Assembly (NCBI GenBank): GCA_021827445.1
Contig: JAKAVW010000022.1
Location: forward strand, 1-18,894
DNA from: Pseudomonadota bacterium
GTDB lineage: Bacteria; Pseudomonadota; Gammaproteobacteria; Acidithiobacillales; Acidithiobacillaceae
Reading direction: 5' to 3'
Length of the DNA stretch: 18,894 bases
Each line of letters opens with the position of its first letter. The first letter of the stretch is position 1. Below are positions 1-5,886 of the stretch, piece by piece. Below the pieces are notes generated by a model. It did no database searches. It was given only the letters and a program-made list of their open reading frames with translations, and had not been told where the DNA came from. The translations under genes and the position numbers were made by a program.

Positions 1-20
1 CAGTGAGAATCTACCAGCAT
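1..20 (-). CDS. tatD: TatD-family metal-dependent hydrolase, first codons only
   Basis: Reading the minus strand from an ATG at 20 gives M-L-V-D-S-H followed by TG at the window edge, consistent with Cys (or Trp) next. TatD-family DNases typically begin with Met, one or two hydrophobic residues, then D-S-H-C-H, where the histidines bind catalytic metal. The ATG lies 4 bases after the rlmB stop codon, with a GAGGG purine run about ten bases upstream as a possible ribosome site, so it fits as the next gene of the same transcript. Only six full codons are visible, so the call rests on a short but characteristic motif. Confidence 0.5.
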
Positions 21-24
21 GCGT

Positions 25-810
25 TTATGGCCCTCTGGCGGATTCTGGCGAATTTTTTCTGCCCGATTGCTGGGCGGGAGACAGACCCCGCCTCTGCCGG
101 GCAGTCTCAAAGAGACAAATCCCGGTAGCGACGGATACATTCAGACTTTCGATAGATCCCATCATAGGAATATGCGCCAGGTAATCGCAGTGCTCGCGAG
201 TAAGGCGGCGCAAACCTTTCTCCTCCCCCCCCATCACCATCACCAGCGGTATATTCAGGTCGAGCGTATAAAGGCTCTGAACACCCTCCCCCGCCATCCC
301 GACCAGCCAGAAACCCGCCTCTTGCAGAGCGGACAGGGTGCGCGACAGATTGGTCACCGTACAGACCGGAACGCGGGACGCCGATCCGGCAGACGCCTTG
401 CGCACGGTGGCATTGACCGGGCAGGCATTATCCTTGGGCAGAATCACCGCATCGACCCCTGCCGCTTCCGCACTGCGCAGACAGGCACCGAGGTTGTGCG
501 GATCGAGAACACCATCCAGCACCAGCAGGAAGCCACGGCCATCCAATTGCGCCAGAATCGTCTCGAAGTCCTGCCCGGGAAAGGCGCGCAGCAAGCCACC
601 CACGCCCTGATGCTTGTCGGTATTCAGCCTCCGACCCAATGCCGTGCTCCGCCATTCATGCACTGGCAGGTGCTGTTCCGTGGCTTTTTGCAGTAAAGGC
701 GTAACACGGTCATCGGTCCGCCGCTCAATCGCCACCCAGAGCTCCAGCAATTCTTCTGAATCCAGCGCGGCGCTGACGGCGTGGATACCATAGAGGGATT
801 CTTTAGTCAC
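25..810 (-). CDS. rlmB: 23S rRNA (guanosine-2'-O-)-methyltransferase RlmB (SpoU family)
   Basis: Predicted to use S-adenosylmethionine to methylate the ribose of a guanosine in 23S rRNA (G2251 in E. coli). The 261 residues match the family length. An N-terminal substrate-binding part (about 1-75, with LYGIHAV near the start) precedes a SPOUT knot domain. The three SpoU motifs are visible: DPHNLGACLRSAEAAG at 103-118 with N106 and R112, MGGEEKGL at 193-200, and IPMMGSIESLNVSVA at 214-228. I chose the GTG at 810 because the family-like sequence begins there; the same frame stays open to 888 but encodes unrelated residues. The start overlaps the end of the upstream 155-residue gene by 8 bases, suggesting coupled translation. 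The last 20 or so residues are a basic, low-complexity tail. Confidence 0.93.
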   Translation of the reverse strand: MTKESLYGIHAVSAALDSEELLELWVAIERRTDDRVTPLLQKATEQHLPVHEWRSTALGRRLNTDKHQGVGGLLRAFPGQDFETILAQLDGRGFLLVLDGVLDPHNLGACLRSAEAAGVDAVILPKDNACPVNATVRKASAGSASRVPVCTVTNLSRTLSALQEAGFWLVGMAGEGVQSLYTLDLNIPLVMVMGGEEKGLRRLTREHCDYLAHIPMMGSIESLNVSVATGICLFETARQRRGLSPAQQSGRKNSPESARGP

Positions 811-1270
811 CCGGCACCCCCGCCAACATTGCGAACACTTCAGGATTACGCTGGGAGGGTGGCACACAAGGCAGACCAACTCGCGCAAAGGCCGCCATTT
901 CGTCAGATGCCGGTACCTGATCCCAACCTGGCAAGCGGCGACACGCCGCTACGAACTCGGCTGGCCCCGTATGGGCGATCTGCGCAAAACCCAGGGACTC
1001 GGTCGGGGCCTGATAAAATTTTACCCCGATACCTTCCCGACTCCGTGCCTCCCGCTTGCCGGAGACCAACTCTATAAACAGGGGACAGGCCGTAAGTGCG
1101 GCGTCCCACTCGCCGGACGTCAACACGCCCTCGCGGAGAAACTCCAGACGCGGCAACGGCCATTCACCCCGTCGCAAGGGGCCGGTACGCTGCAACTGCC
1201 ATCCCTGTCCTGCAGCCCAGGCAAGAACGCGCGGCTCCAGATCCAGATACGCCGACAACGGTAACGTCAT
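803..1270 (-). CDS. Conserved-looking protein of unknown function, 155 residues
   Basis: I do not recognise the family. The product is a soluble protein of mixed composition with no signal peptide, membrane segment or obvious catalytic motif. Aromatic and proline residues are frequent, and the middle holds a basic patch (SGKREARSREG, about 69-79) followed by an IGVKFYQAP stretch. The ATG at 1270 is the natural start, although no good ribosome-binding site precedes it. A TATGAT element on the minus strand at 1318-1313 could be the -10 of its own promoter, but no matching -35 is clear. Its stop codon lies inside the first codons of rlmB, so the two genes are translated together. Codon use looks like that of its neighbours, which together with the overlap supports a real gene. 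Confidence 0.7.
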   Translation of the reverse strand: MTLPLSAYLDLEPRVLAWAAGQGWQLQRTGPLRRGEWPLPRLEFLREGVLTSGEWDAALTACPLFIELVSGKREARSREGIGVKFYQAPTESLGFAQIAHTGPAEFVAACRRLPGWDQVPASDEMAAFARVGLPCVPPSQRNPEVFAMLAGVPGD

Positions 1271-1323
1271 GAACTGAGCGCAACCCGCAAGAAACCGTCA
1301 AAATGCGCGATTATCATATAGAC

Positions 1324-1758
1324 TTAGAAGCTGTCGAAAATATCGTCAACGATATTGTCCGCCACCGCGAAACCCACACCCAGACCCAGACCGGTCACGA
1401 CATTGCCCAGGAAACCGCTGCCCATACCCGGCTGCCCCTGCATGGGCGCATTCCAGGGACGCTGCTGTCCCATATTGGGGTTCATACCACCCTGCCCCAT
1501 CCCCTGCCCCATCCCCTGCATCTGCATTTCCAACTGCTGGATATGCTGCGCCATCTGCTGCAGCATCATCCCCACATTCTGCTGTTGCTGCTGCAGGTTC
1601 ATGGCCAGGCTGCGCAATTCCATATTGATCTCGCGTCCGGTCAGATTATCCGGTGCCATGGCATTCACCCGTCCAGCCACCTGTTGTAAGGCCTGCAGGT
1701 TGTTCTGAGTCTGCTGCTGCAACTGATTGTATTGTTGATCCAACATTGAGTAGTCCAT
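1324..1758 (-). CDS. Gln/Met-rich small protein with glycine-rich hydrophobic C-terminus
   Basis: No family recognised. Of 144 residues, 28 are Gln and 16 are Met. Three zones can be seen: a Gln-rich, probably helical or coiled-coil N-terminal part (1-82), a Gly-Met-Gln-Pro linker (82-115) containing a short tandem repeat, and a C-terminal glycine-zipper-like hydrophobic stretch (GFLGNVVTGLGLGVGFAVAD, 115-134) ending in an acidic IVDDIFDSF tail. The last zone could insert in or associate with a membrane; no signal peptide is visible. The start is well supported, with AGGAGAG placed a few bases before the ATG on the minus strand. The gene sits between an AI-2E family membrane protein and the unknown 155-residue gene. 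Low complexity makes homology searches unreliable, so any function would be a guess. Confidence 0.78.
   Translation of the reverse strand: MDYSMLDQQYNQLQQQTQNNLQALQQVAGRVNAMAPDNLTGREINMELRSLAMNLQQQQQNVGMMLQQMAQHIQQLEMQMQGMGQGMGQGGMNPNMGQQRPWNAPMQGQPGMGSGFLGNVVTGLGLGVGFAVADNIVDDIFDSF
1492..1519. repeat. 12-bp tandem repeat, two perfect copies plus a third partial
   Basis: The unit CTGCCCCATCCC occurs at 1492-1503 and 1504-1515, followed by CTGC. It encodes the Gly-Met-Gly-Gln repeat in the linker of the Gln/Met-rich protein. The unit length is a multiple of three, so copy-number change would lengthen or shorten the linker without a frameshift. Confidence 0.8.
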
Positions 1759-1813
1759 GATACTCTCCTGATTTTACAAAGATAATACTCAAAGCCTGGG
1801 CGATTCTGTAAAC

Positions 1814-1845
1814 CGCAGTGATCTGCGCGCTTACTCCTGTAAGCG
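1814..1845 (-). terminator. Two back-to-back stem-loops at the 3' end of the AI-2E gene
   Basis: Two perfect inverted repeats adjoin one another. The first has a 7-bp stem, CGCTTAC with GTAAGCG around a 4-base loop (1828-1845), and contains the stop codon of the AI-2E gene. The second has a 5-bp stem, CGCAG with CTGCG around 4 bases (1814-1827). No long T run follows, so this is not a textbook intrinsic terminator. It could instead attenuate transcription or protect the 3' end before the Gln/Met-rich gene. Confidence 0.4.
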
Positions 1846-2868
1846 AATGCGCCGCTCCCAGGCGCGCCATACCCCGCGCGCCAGCAGTACCAGAATAGGT
1901 CCGATAATCAGGCCGATCAAGCCGAAGGCTTCCGCGCCACCAAGAATACTGAAGAACACCAGAAAGAAGGGGGCCTGCGTCTGCGAGCCAGTGAGCAGTG
2001 GGCGTACCACCAGGTCCGCTGCGGTAATGACGATAAGCCCCCAGGCGAGAACGAGCAGACCGTCAATCCAATGCCCCGTAAAAGCGAGCCACAGGGTGGC
2101 GGCGCCGACTACGGCCGTGGCCCCAAAGGGAATCGGTGATATCAGTGCGGTAGCCACCAACCAGAGGGGCCACATGCTTAGGCCCGCAACAGCGTAAGCA
2201 ATGCCGATAAACATACCCTCTACCACACCCACACCAATGAGGCCGATCAGCACCGAACGCGCCGCATCCCGGCAGGCGGCCAAGTAACGATCGCCACGAT
2301 CACGACCCCAGAGTTGTGTAGCCCCCAGGTGCAACGCTTCCGTGAGACGCTCACCATGCAGAGCCAGCGCAAACACGGTCAGCGCGGCAAAAAACGTATG
2401 CAACGTGAATATCCAGAGCTGACCCAGGGAATCGGTGATGAGGCCGGAATGCGCACTGAGCAGTGCGGAGAGATAGGCACCATTCAGCCCATGCAAATGG
2501 CTGAGCAACCAGTGACCGACGTAGGGAATCTGCATCACTCCCGGCGGTACATCGACAAGCGGACCACCTGACTGCCAGCGGGAGATGAGCAGCGCTACCT
2601 GGGGCAACACAGAATCGACAATAATGACCGCAGGAATAATGATGATCGCCACCCACGCCAGGGCGTGTATAAGCGAACCCAGCCAGCGCGGGAGATGAAA
2701 ACCCCGCTCCAGGCGCAACTGCCAGGGCCAACCCACCGTCGTCAGCACCGCCCCCATCAGTAGAGGACCGGCGAATGGACTGAGGGTGTATGCGGCGCCA
2801 GCGTAAATCAGCAGCAACACGAACATGCCCCAGTTGGCGTAGTGTGATGGCTCTTGGCTTTTTTGCAC
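1831..2868 (-). CDS. AI-2E family transporter (PerM/YdiK-like multi-pass membrane protein)
   Basis: Integral inner-membrane protein of the AI-2 exporter superfamily. Members have been linked to export of autoinducer-2 or to sodium/proton antiport, and the substrate cannot be told from sequence. The 345 residues show the family pattern: paired N-terminal membrane helices, a third helix rich in isoleucine (AWVAIIIIPAVIIV), a soluble linker, then a C-terminal set of helices. These include DLVVRPLLTG and the conserved closing motif FGLIGLIIGPILVLLA. I chose the GTG at 2868 because AGAGGAAACAGG precedes it at suitable spacing. An ATG at 2889 and a TTG at 2895 in the same frame lack a ribosome site. 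The gene follows the PHP gene on the same strand after a gap of about 100 bases. Confidence 0.88.
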   Translation of the reverse strand: MQKSQEPSHYANWGMFVLLLIYAGAAYTLSPFAGPLLMGAVLTTVGWPWQLRLERGFHLPRWLGSLIHALAWVAIIIIPAVIIVDSVLPQVALLISRWQSGGPLVDVPPGVMQIPYVGHWLLSHLHGLNGAYLSALLSAHSGLITDSLGQLWIFTLHTFFAALTVFALALHGERLTEALHLGATQLWGRDRGDRYLAACRDAARSVLIGLIGVGVVEGMFIGIAYAVAGLSMWPLWLVATALISPIPFGATAVVGAATLWLAFTGHWIDGLLVLAWGLIVITAADLVVRPLLTGSQTQAPFFLVFFSILGGAEAFGLIGLIIGPILVLLARGVWRAWERRIRLQE

Positions 2869-2923
2869 CCTGTTTCCTCTGATATGCATCCACAATGGAG
2901 TGCAAAGCTACCATAGTGCCGTG

Positions 2924-2949
2924 CTGATGGAAATGCGCATAACCATCAG
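2924..2949. other. Inverted repeat between the PHP and AI-2E genes
   Basis: CTGATGG and CCATCAG form a perfect 7-bp stem around a 12-base loop that itself contains the palindrome ATGCGCAT. On the transcribed (minus) strand a T run lies before the hairpin, not after it, so it is not an intrinsic terminator in that direction. It may be a leader hairpin or an operator for the AI-2E gene. A further palindrome, TGACCGGTCA at 2965-2974, overlaps the stop codon of the PHP gene. Confidence 0.4.
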
Positions 2950-2971
2950 AAAAACCGACAAGATTGACCGG

Positions 2972-3832
2972 TCAGTGAATGTGAATACCGGCGCGATCCC
3001 AGACCGGCTCGACACCTTCGGGCAAGGCCGGCAGATGGCCGATGGCCGCATGACCAACATCCGGGCCGTGAAAGTCGGAGCCGACTGAACCCACCATGCC
3101 CAGTTGCTGTGCCAGACGCCCCAGGTGCTCGCGATCTCCGGCCGCCTGGCTGCCGGAGCAGACCTCAAGGCCGATGCCCCCCGCATCCCGGAACTCGGTG
3201 AGCAAGGCACGCAGCCTGTTACCACTGAGTTTGTAGCGGCCGGGGTGGGCCAGAACGGCAGATCCACCGGCCGCGTTGATCCAGCCAACCGCTTCGGTCA
3301 TGGGAATCCAGTCGCTGGGCACGTAGGCCTTGCAACCGCGCCCAAGATACTTGCCAAAGACCTCATTCGCGTCTGCACAGTATTGCTCTCGCACCAACCA
3401 GCGCGAAAAGTGGCTACGCCCCACCATACGACTGCCCGCCATCGCTCGCGCTCCGGCTTCTGCGTCAGGAATGCCGGCATTTTCTAATAAACGTCCGATT
3501 TCCAAGGCACGCCAGTCGCGGAAGGCCATAATTCGACTCAAACCATCCTGTAAGATGCTATTCGCCGGATCAATGAAAAGACCAACGATATGGATGCCCT
3601 GGGTGTTCCATTCGCTGGAGACTTCAACGCCGGGGACCAGTTGAATATCCAGTGTCGTCGCCTGCACCCTGGCCTCCTCAAGCCCCGCGGTGTTGTCATG
3701 GTCAGTCAGCGCCATGACGCGCACCCCGGCTGCATGTACCCGCTGCACCAGGTCGGTGGGCGTCATGGTGCCATCGGAGGCCAGGGAGTGCATATGCAAA
3801 TCAACAGGAGAAACGGGGTTGGCGTGCGACAT
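2972..3832 (-). CDS. rnm: PHP-domain phosphoesterase, RNase AM / YciV (TrpH) family 5'-3' exonuclease
   Basis: Metal-dependent phosphoesterase. The E. coli homologue (YciV, RNase AM) matures the 5' ends of rRNAs and degrades short oligonucleotides from the 5' end, and the cytoplasmic role here is inferred from that family. The 286 residues carry all PHP metal ligands in order: H13 and H15 in DLHMHSLASDG, D20, H45 in ALTDHD, E70 in PGVEVS, H81, H196 in VLAHPGRYK, and D253 and H255 in GSDFHG. The insert with GRSHFSRWLV (138-147) is typical of this subfamily rather than of histidinol phosphatase. The ATG at 3832 has AGGA about eight bases upstream. The gene is divergent from the 241-residue unknown gene and leads the minus-strand run towards rlmB. 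Confidence 0.9.
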   Translation of the reverse strand: MSHANPVSPVDLHMHSLASDGTMTPTDLVQRVHAAGVRVMALTDHDNTAGLEEARVQATTLDIQLVPGVEVSSEWNTQGIHIVGLFIDPANSILQDGLSRIMAFRDWRALEIGRLLENAGIPDAEAGARAMAGSRMVGRSHFSRWLVREQYCADANEVFGKYLGRGCKAYVPSDWIPMTEAVGWINAAGGSAVLAHPGRYKLSGNRLRALLTEFRDAGGIGLEVCSGSQAAGDREHLGRLAQQLGMVGSVGSDFHGPDVGHAAIGHLPALPEGVEPVWDRAGIHIH

Positions 3833-3869
3833 GAGAAAATTCCTGAATTAAAAAGGATACCGCCAACTG

Positions 3870-3903
3870 CGGAATCCGGCACCATTCCGTGCTAGCATAA
3901 CAC
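3870..3903. promoter_or_regulatory. Divergent intergenic region with two adjoining inverted repeats
   Basis: The 103 bases between the PHP gene and the 241-residue gene must hold both start regions. CGGAAT and ATTCCG (3870-3889) form a perfect 6-bp inverted repeat with an 8-base spacer. It abuts GTGCTA-GCA-TAACAC (3889-3903), a second repeat with one mismatch. Read on the minus strand, the second repeat contains TGT-TATGCT, an extended -10-like element that could serve the PHP gene. The layout would suit a regulator acting on both genes, but no regulator is identifiable. Confidence 0.4.
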
Positions 3904-3935
3904 GCTCAACTTCATCGGGCATATCGGAGGCAGCA

Positions 3936-4661
3936 GTGGCTCTCATCCTGGACATCTCAGGCGCACAGCAGCGCTTTGAACAATACGCCAAACCTATCCT
4001 TGGTGCTTTTGCCGAGAGCGGTATTGCCACCGGAGAGCAGATCACCCCGCCGATGATTGTGGACGCCCTGCGCCAGCTTTTCACGCTGCTGGCAACAGAG
4101 GTTGCCGCCTGGGACCCCTCACTGCCCGCCGACGAGCCGGAGCGCATCGGCGATCTGACCATCGGCCTGCTGATGGATCTCGCTACCTGGGCCGACCGCC
4201 TGGGCGAGCGTCAGGCGAAGACCGCCCTGGAAATGATCACCGTCAGCATTGCCGCATGGGTATGTAATCAACACGGCGCCATCCACACGCTGGAGCCTAT
4301 CGTCAACGGCCTGGCCATTCTGGCCAATAGTCGCGGTGAGCCTGACGAGCTGCGTTCCCTGGCCCGGCTAATGGGCAAGGTGAAAGAAGCGGCATCCGCA
4401 GACTATGCCACCGATCTGGATGGCGCTGATCCGCACCGACCCTGGCGTATTCTGCTGCTGAACTGGGGCATCACGGCGACCCGTGCCCAGGACCCTGCGG
4501 AAATGCGTAGCGCTTTTGCGGCACTCCTCCATCATTTGCCGGCTGACGCGGCACTCTTCTTTCAGGAAGGACGCCAGCAAGTGGCTCAGGGTGATTTTTC
4601 GGATGAGGTGAAGGTGGTCATGGAAGAAGCGGCAGAGGGTGCCGGACGTAGTCTGCACTAA
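3936..4661 (+). CDS. Conserved-looking helical protein of unknown function, 241 residues
   Basis: No family recognised. The product is acidic and reads as almost entirely alpha-helical, with many Ala and Leu residues. There is no signal peptide and no convincing membrane segment, so a cytoplasmic helical-repeat or adaptor-like protein is the most one can infer. Notable stretches are RIGDLTIGLLMDLATWADRL near 69-88 and PWRILLLNWGI near 169-179. The GTG at 3936 is the start because CGGAGG lies five bases upstream, a strong ribosome site, and the upstream frame is not supported. The gene stands alone on the plus strand, divergent from the PHP gene and convergent with the peroxiredoxin gene. Codon use matches the neighbours, so I see no sign of recent transfer. 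Confidence 0.8.
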   Translation: MALILDISGAQQRFEQYAKPILGAFAESGIATGEQITPPMIVDALRQLFTLLATEVAAWDPSLPADEPERIGDLTIGLLMDLATWADRLGERQAKTALEMITVSIAAWVCNQHGAIHTLEPIVNGLAILANSRGEPDELRSLARLMGKVKEAASADYATDLDGADPHRPWRILLLNWGITATRAQDPAEMRSAFAALLHHLPADAALFFQEGRQQVAQGDFSDEVKVVMEEAAEGAGRSLH

Positions 4662-4664
4662 GTC

Positions 4665-4734
4665 GCCATAATATGGCCCGGATTGACGTCCAGGCCAATA
4701 TTACCTGTTCACCCACGCAGGTTCCTACAGTGGG
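4665..4734. terminator. Convergent intergenic region with inverted repeats
   Basis: The roughly 90 bases between the 241-residue gene (plus) and the peroxiredoxin gene (minus) hold GCCATA-A-TATGGC (4665-4677), a perfect palindrome 3 bases after the plus-strand stop. They also hold CCCAC/GTGGG (4712-4716 with 4730-4734), 18 bases beyond the peroxiredoxin stop. Neither is followed by a T run, so they are weak candidates for transcription ends in either direction. Confidence 0.3.
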
Positions 4735-4752
4735 CGCAAGGGCAACCGGTGC

Positions 4753-5355
4753 TCAGAGTTCTTTGCCGTGATGCGCCAGGAAGTCGGCCACGCCCTCACT
4801 GGTCGGCTTCATGCCCGCCTTACCCTTCTCCCACTGTGCGGGGCAGACTTCGCCGTGCTCTTCAGAAAATTGCAGCGCATCCACCATACGGATCATTTCG
4901 TCAATGTTGCGACCCAGGGGCAGATCGTTGATCACTTCGTGACGCACCACGCCTTCGCGGTCGATCAGGAAGGAGCCGCGCAGCGCCACTTCATCGTTGA
5001 GCAGAACGTCATAATTGCGCGCGATGCTCTTGGAGAGATCCGCCACCATGGGGAGCCGGATGTGACCGATGCCACCCTTCTCTTCCGGCGTGTTCTTCCA
5101 GGCCAGGTGGGTGAAGTGGGAGTCCACGCTACAGGCGATGACTTCAGTATTGCGGGACTTGAACTCATTCAGGCGATGATTAAAGGCGAGAATTTCAGAC
5201 GGACATACAAAGGTGAAGTCGAGCGGGTAAAAGAACAGAACCGCATATTTGCCTTTAATATGCTGAGAAAGCTGAAACCTCTCATTGATGCTATTATCGG
5301 CCATGACTGCGGGGGCCACAAAATCGGGGGCAGCTTTGCCTACTAATACGGCCAT
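4753..5355 (-). CDS. Typical 2-Cys peroxiredoxin (AhpC/Prx1 family)
   Basis: Thiol peroxidase that reduces hydrogen peroxide, organic peroxides or peroxynitrite in the cytoplasm. The peroxidatic Cys is C51 in YPLDFTFVCPSE, with P44 and T48 of the PxxxTxxC active site, and R126 in ALRGSF completes the set. The resolving Cys is C171 in GEVCPAQW. The GGIG loop (94-97) is present, but the C-terminal YF motif linked to over-oxidation sensitivity is not seen; the protein ends FLAHHGKEL. The start is the ATG at 5355, preceded by AAAGGAG. The frame stays open much further upstream, but that part is antisense to the ferredoxin gene and is not protein-like for this family. No ahpF or thioredoxin reductase gene lies nearby, so the electron donor is unknown. 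Confidence 0.95.
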   Translation of the reverse strand: MAVLVGKAAPDFVAPAVMADNSINERFQLSQHIKGKYAVLFFYPLDFTFVCPSEILAFNHRLNEFKSRNTEVIACSVDSHFTHLAWKNTPEEKGGIGHIRLPMVADLSKSIARNYDVLLNDEVALRGSFLIDREGVVRHEVINDLPLGRNIDEMIRMVDALQFSEEHGEVCPAQWEKGKAGMKPTSEGVADFLAHHGKEL

Positions 5356-5400
5356 GGTAATTCTCCTTTGTTGAGATGACGGGATGAAGTCCAGATTTTT

Positions 5401-5429
5401 ACTATAGCGAACTTTTCCTGATTTCGCCA
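5401..5429 (-). promoter_or_regulatory. Candidate promoter of the peroxiredoxin gene
   Basis: On the minus strand TATAGT (5406-5401) is a good -10 element. The matching -35 position at 17-base spacing, TGGCGA (5429-5424), agrees with the consensus at only three of six positions. A strong -10 with a poor -35 suits an activator-dependent promoter, as expected for a peroxide-induced gene. I cannot identify an OxyR-type site by eye. Confidence 0.4.
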
Positions 5430-5466
5430 CGTACCTGATTGGCATGGATGCCTGCAAGCTCCCCTG

Positions 5467-5495
5467 TGGGCAGCACGCCCGCCTTAGGCTAGAAT
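5467..5495 (+). promoter_or_regulatory. Candidate sigma-70 promoter of the ferredoxin-msbA unit
   Basis: TGGGCA (5467-5472) and TAGAAT (5490-5495) are separated by exactly 17 bases and match the consensus at four and five of six positions. Transcription would start near 5502, giving a leader of about 60 bases. That leader contains a GCCGG/CCGGC hairpin (5509-5524) and GAGGAG (5547-5552) ahead of the ferredoxin ATG. Confidence 0.5.
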
Positions 5496-5562
5496 AGGCC
5501 CCCAGCCCGCCGGATGATTCCGGCCGTAGCCCATTGACTAAAACGTGAGGAGCCCGGCCCCC

Positions 5563-5886
5563 ATGACATACGTGGTGACTGAATCTTGTATTAAGTGCAA
5601 ATACACAGACTGTGTAGATGTCTGCCCAGTGGACTGTTTCCGTGAGGGGCCTAACTTTCTGGTCATTGACCCGGATGAGTGCATCGACTGCACCCTCTGC
5701 GAGCCAGAATGCCCTGCAGGTGCCATTTTCCGCGATGACGACCTGCCCGAAGGTCAGGAAGAATTTGAGGAAATCAACGCCCGCCTCGCCAAGAACTGGC
5801 CGGCTATTATTCAAAAGAAGGCGGCGCCCGAAGATGCTGACGCCTGGCTGGAAGTAAAAGATAAACGGGGCCTGCTCGAAGAGTGA
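5563..5886 (+). CDS. fdxA: Seven-iron ferredoxin, [3Fe-4S][4Fe-4S], Azotobacter FdI type
   Basis: Small cytoplasmic electron carrier. Its 107 residues contain nine cysteines at 9, 12, 17, 21, 25, 40, 43, 46 and 50. This is exactly the spacing of Azotobacter vinelandii ferredoxin I shifted by one. By that comparison C9, C17 and C50 hold the 3Fe-4S cluster, C21, C40, C43 and C46 hold the 4Fe-4S cluster, and C12 and C25 are free. The roughly 50-residue acidic C-terminal extension beyond the clusters is also typical. The ATG at 5563 gives the family N-terminus MTYVVTESC and has GAGGAG ten bases upstream; an in-frame GTG at 5545 is less likely. The stop codon overlaps the msbA start by four bases. 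The redox partner cannot be read from the context. Confidence 0.95.
   Translation: MTYVVTESCIKCKYTDCVDVCPVDCFREGPNFLVIDPDECIDCTLCEPECPAGAIFRDDDLPEGQEEFEEINARLAKNWPAIIQKKAAPEDADAWLEVKDKRGLLEE

Noticed and set aside
19..696. Plus-strand open frame of 225 codons
   Set aside because: Antisense to rlmB, whose SpoU motifs are unmistakable.
2965..2974. Palindrome TGACCGGTCA as a regulator site
   Set aside because: A 10-base palindrome overlapping a stop codon is short enough to be chance, and nothing else nearby supports an operator.
5356..5814. N-terminal extension of the peroxiredoxin frame
   Set aside because: The open frame continues upstream, but it runs through the divergent promoter region and antisense to the ferredoxin. 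The family start with a strong ribosome site is at 5355.
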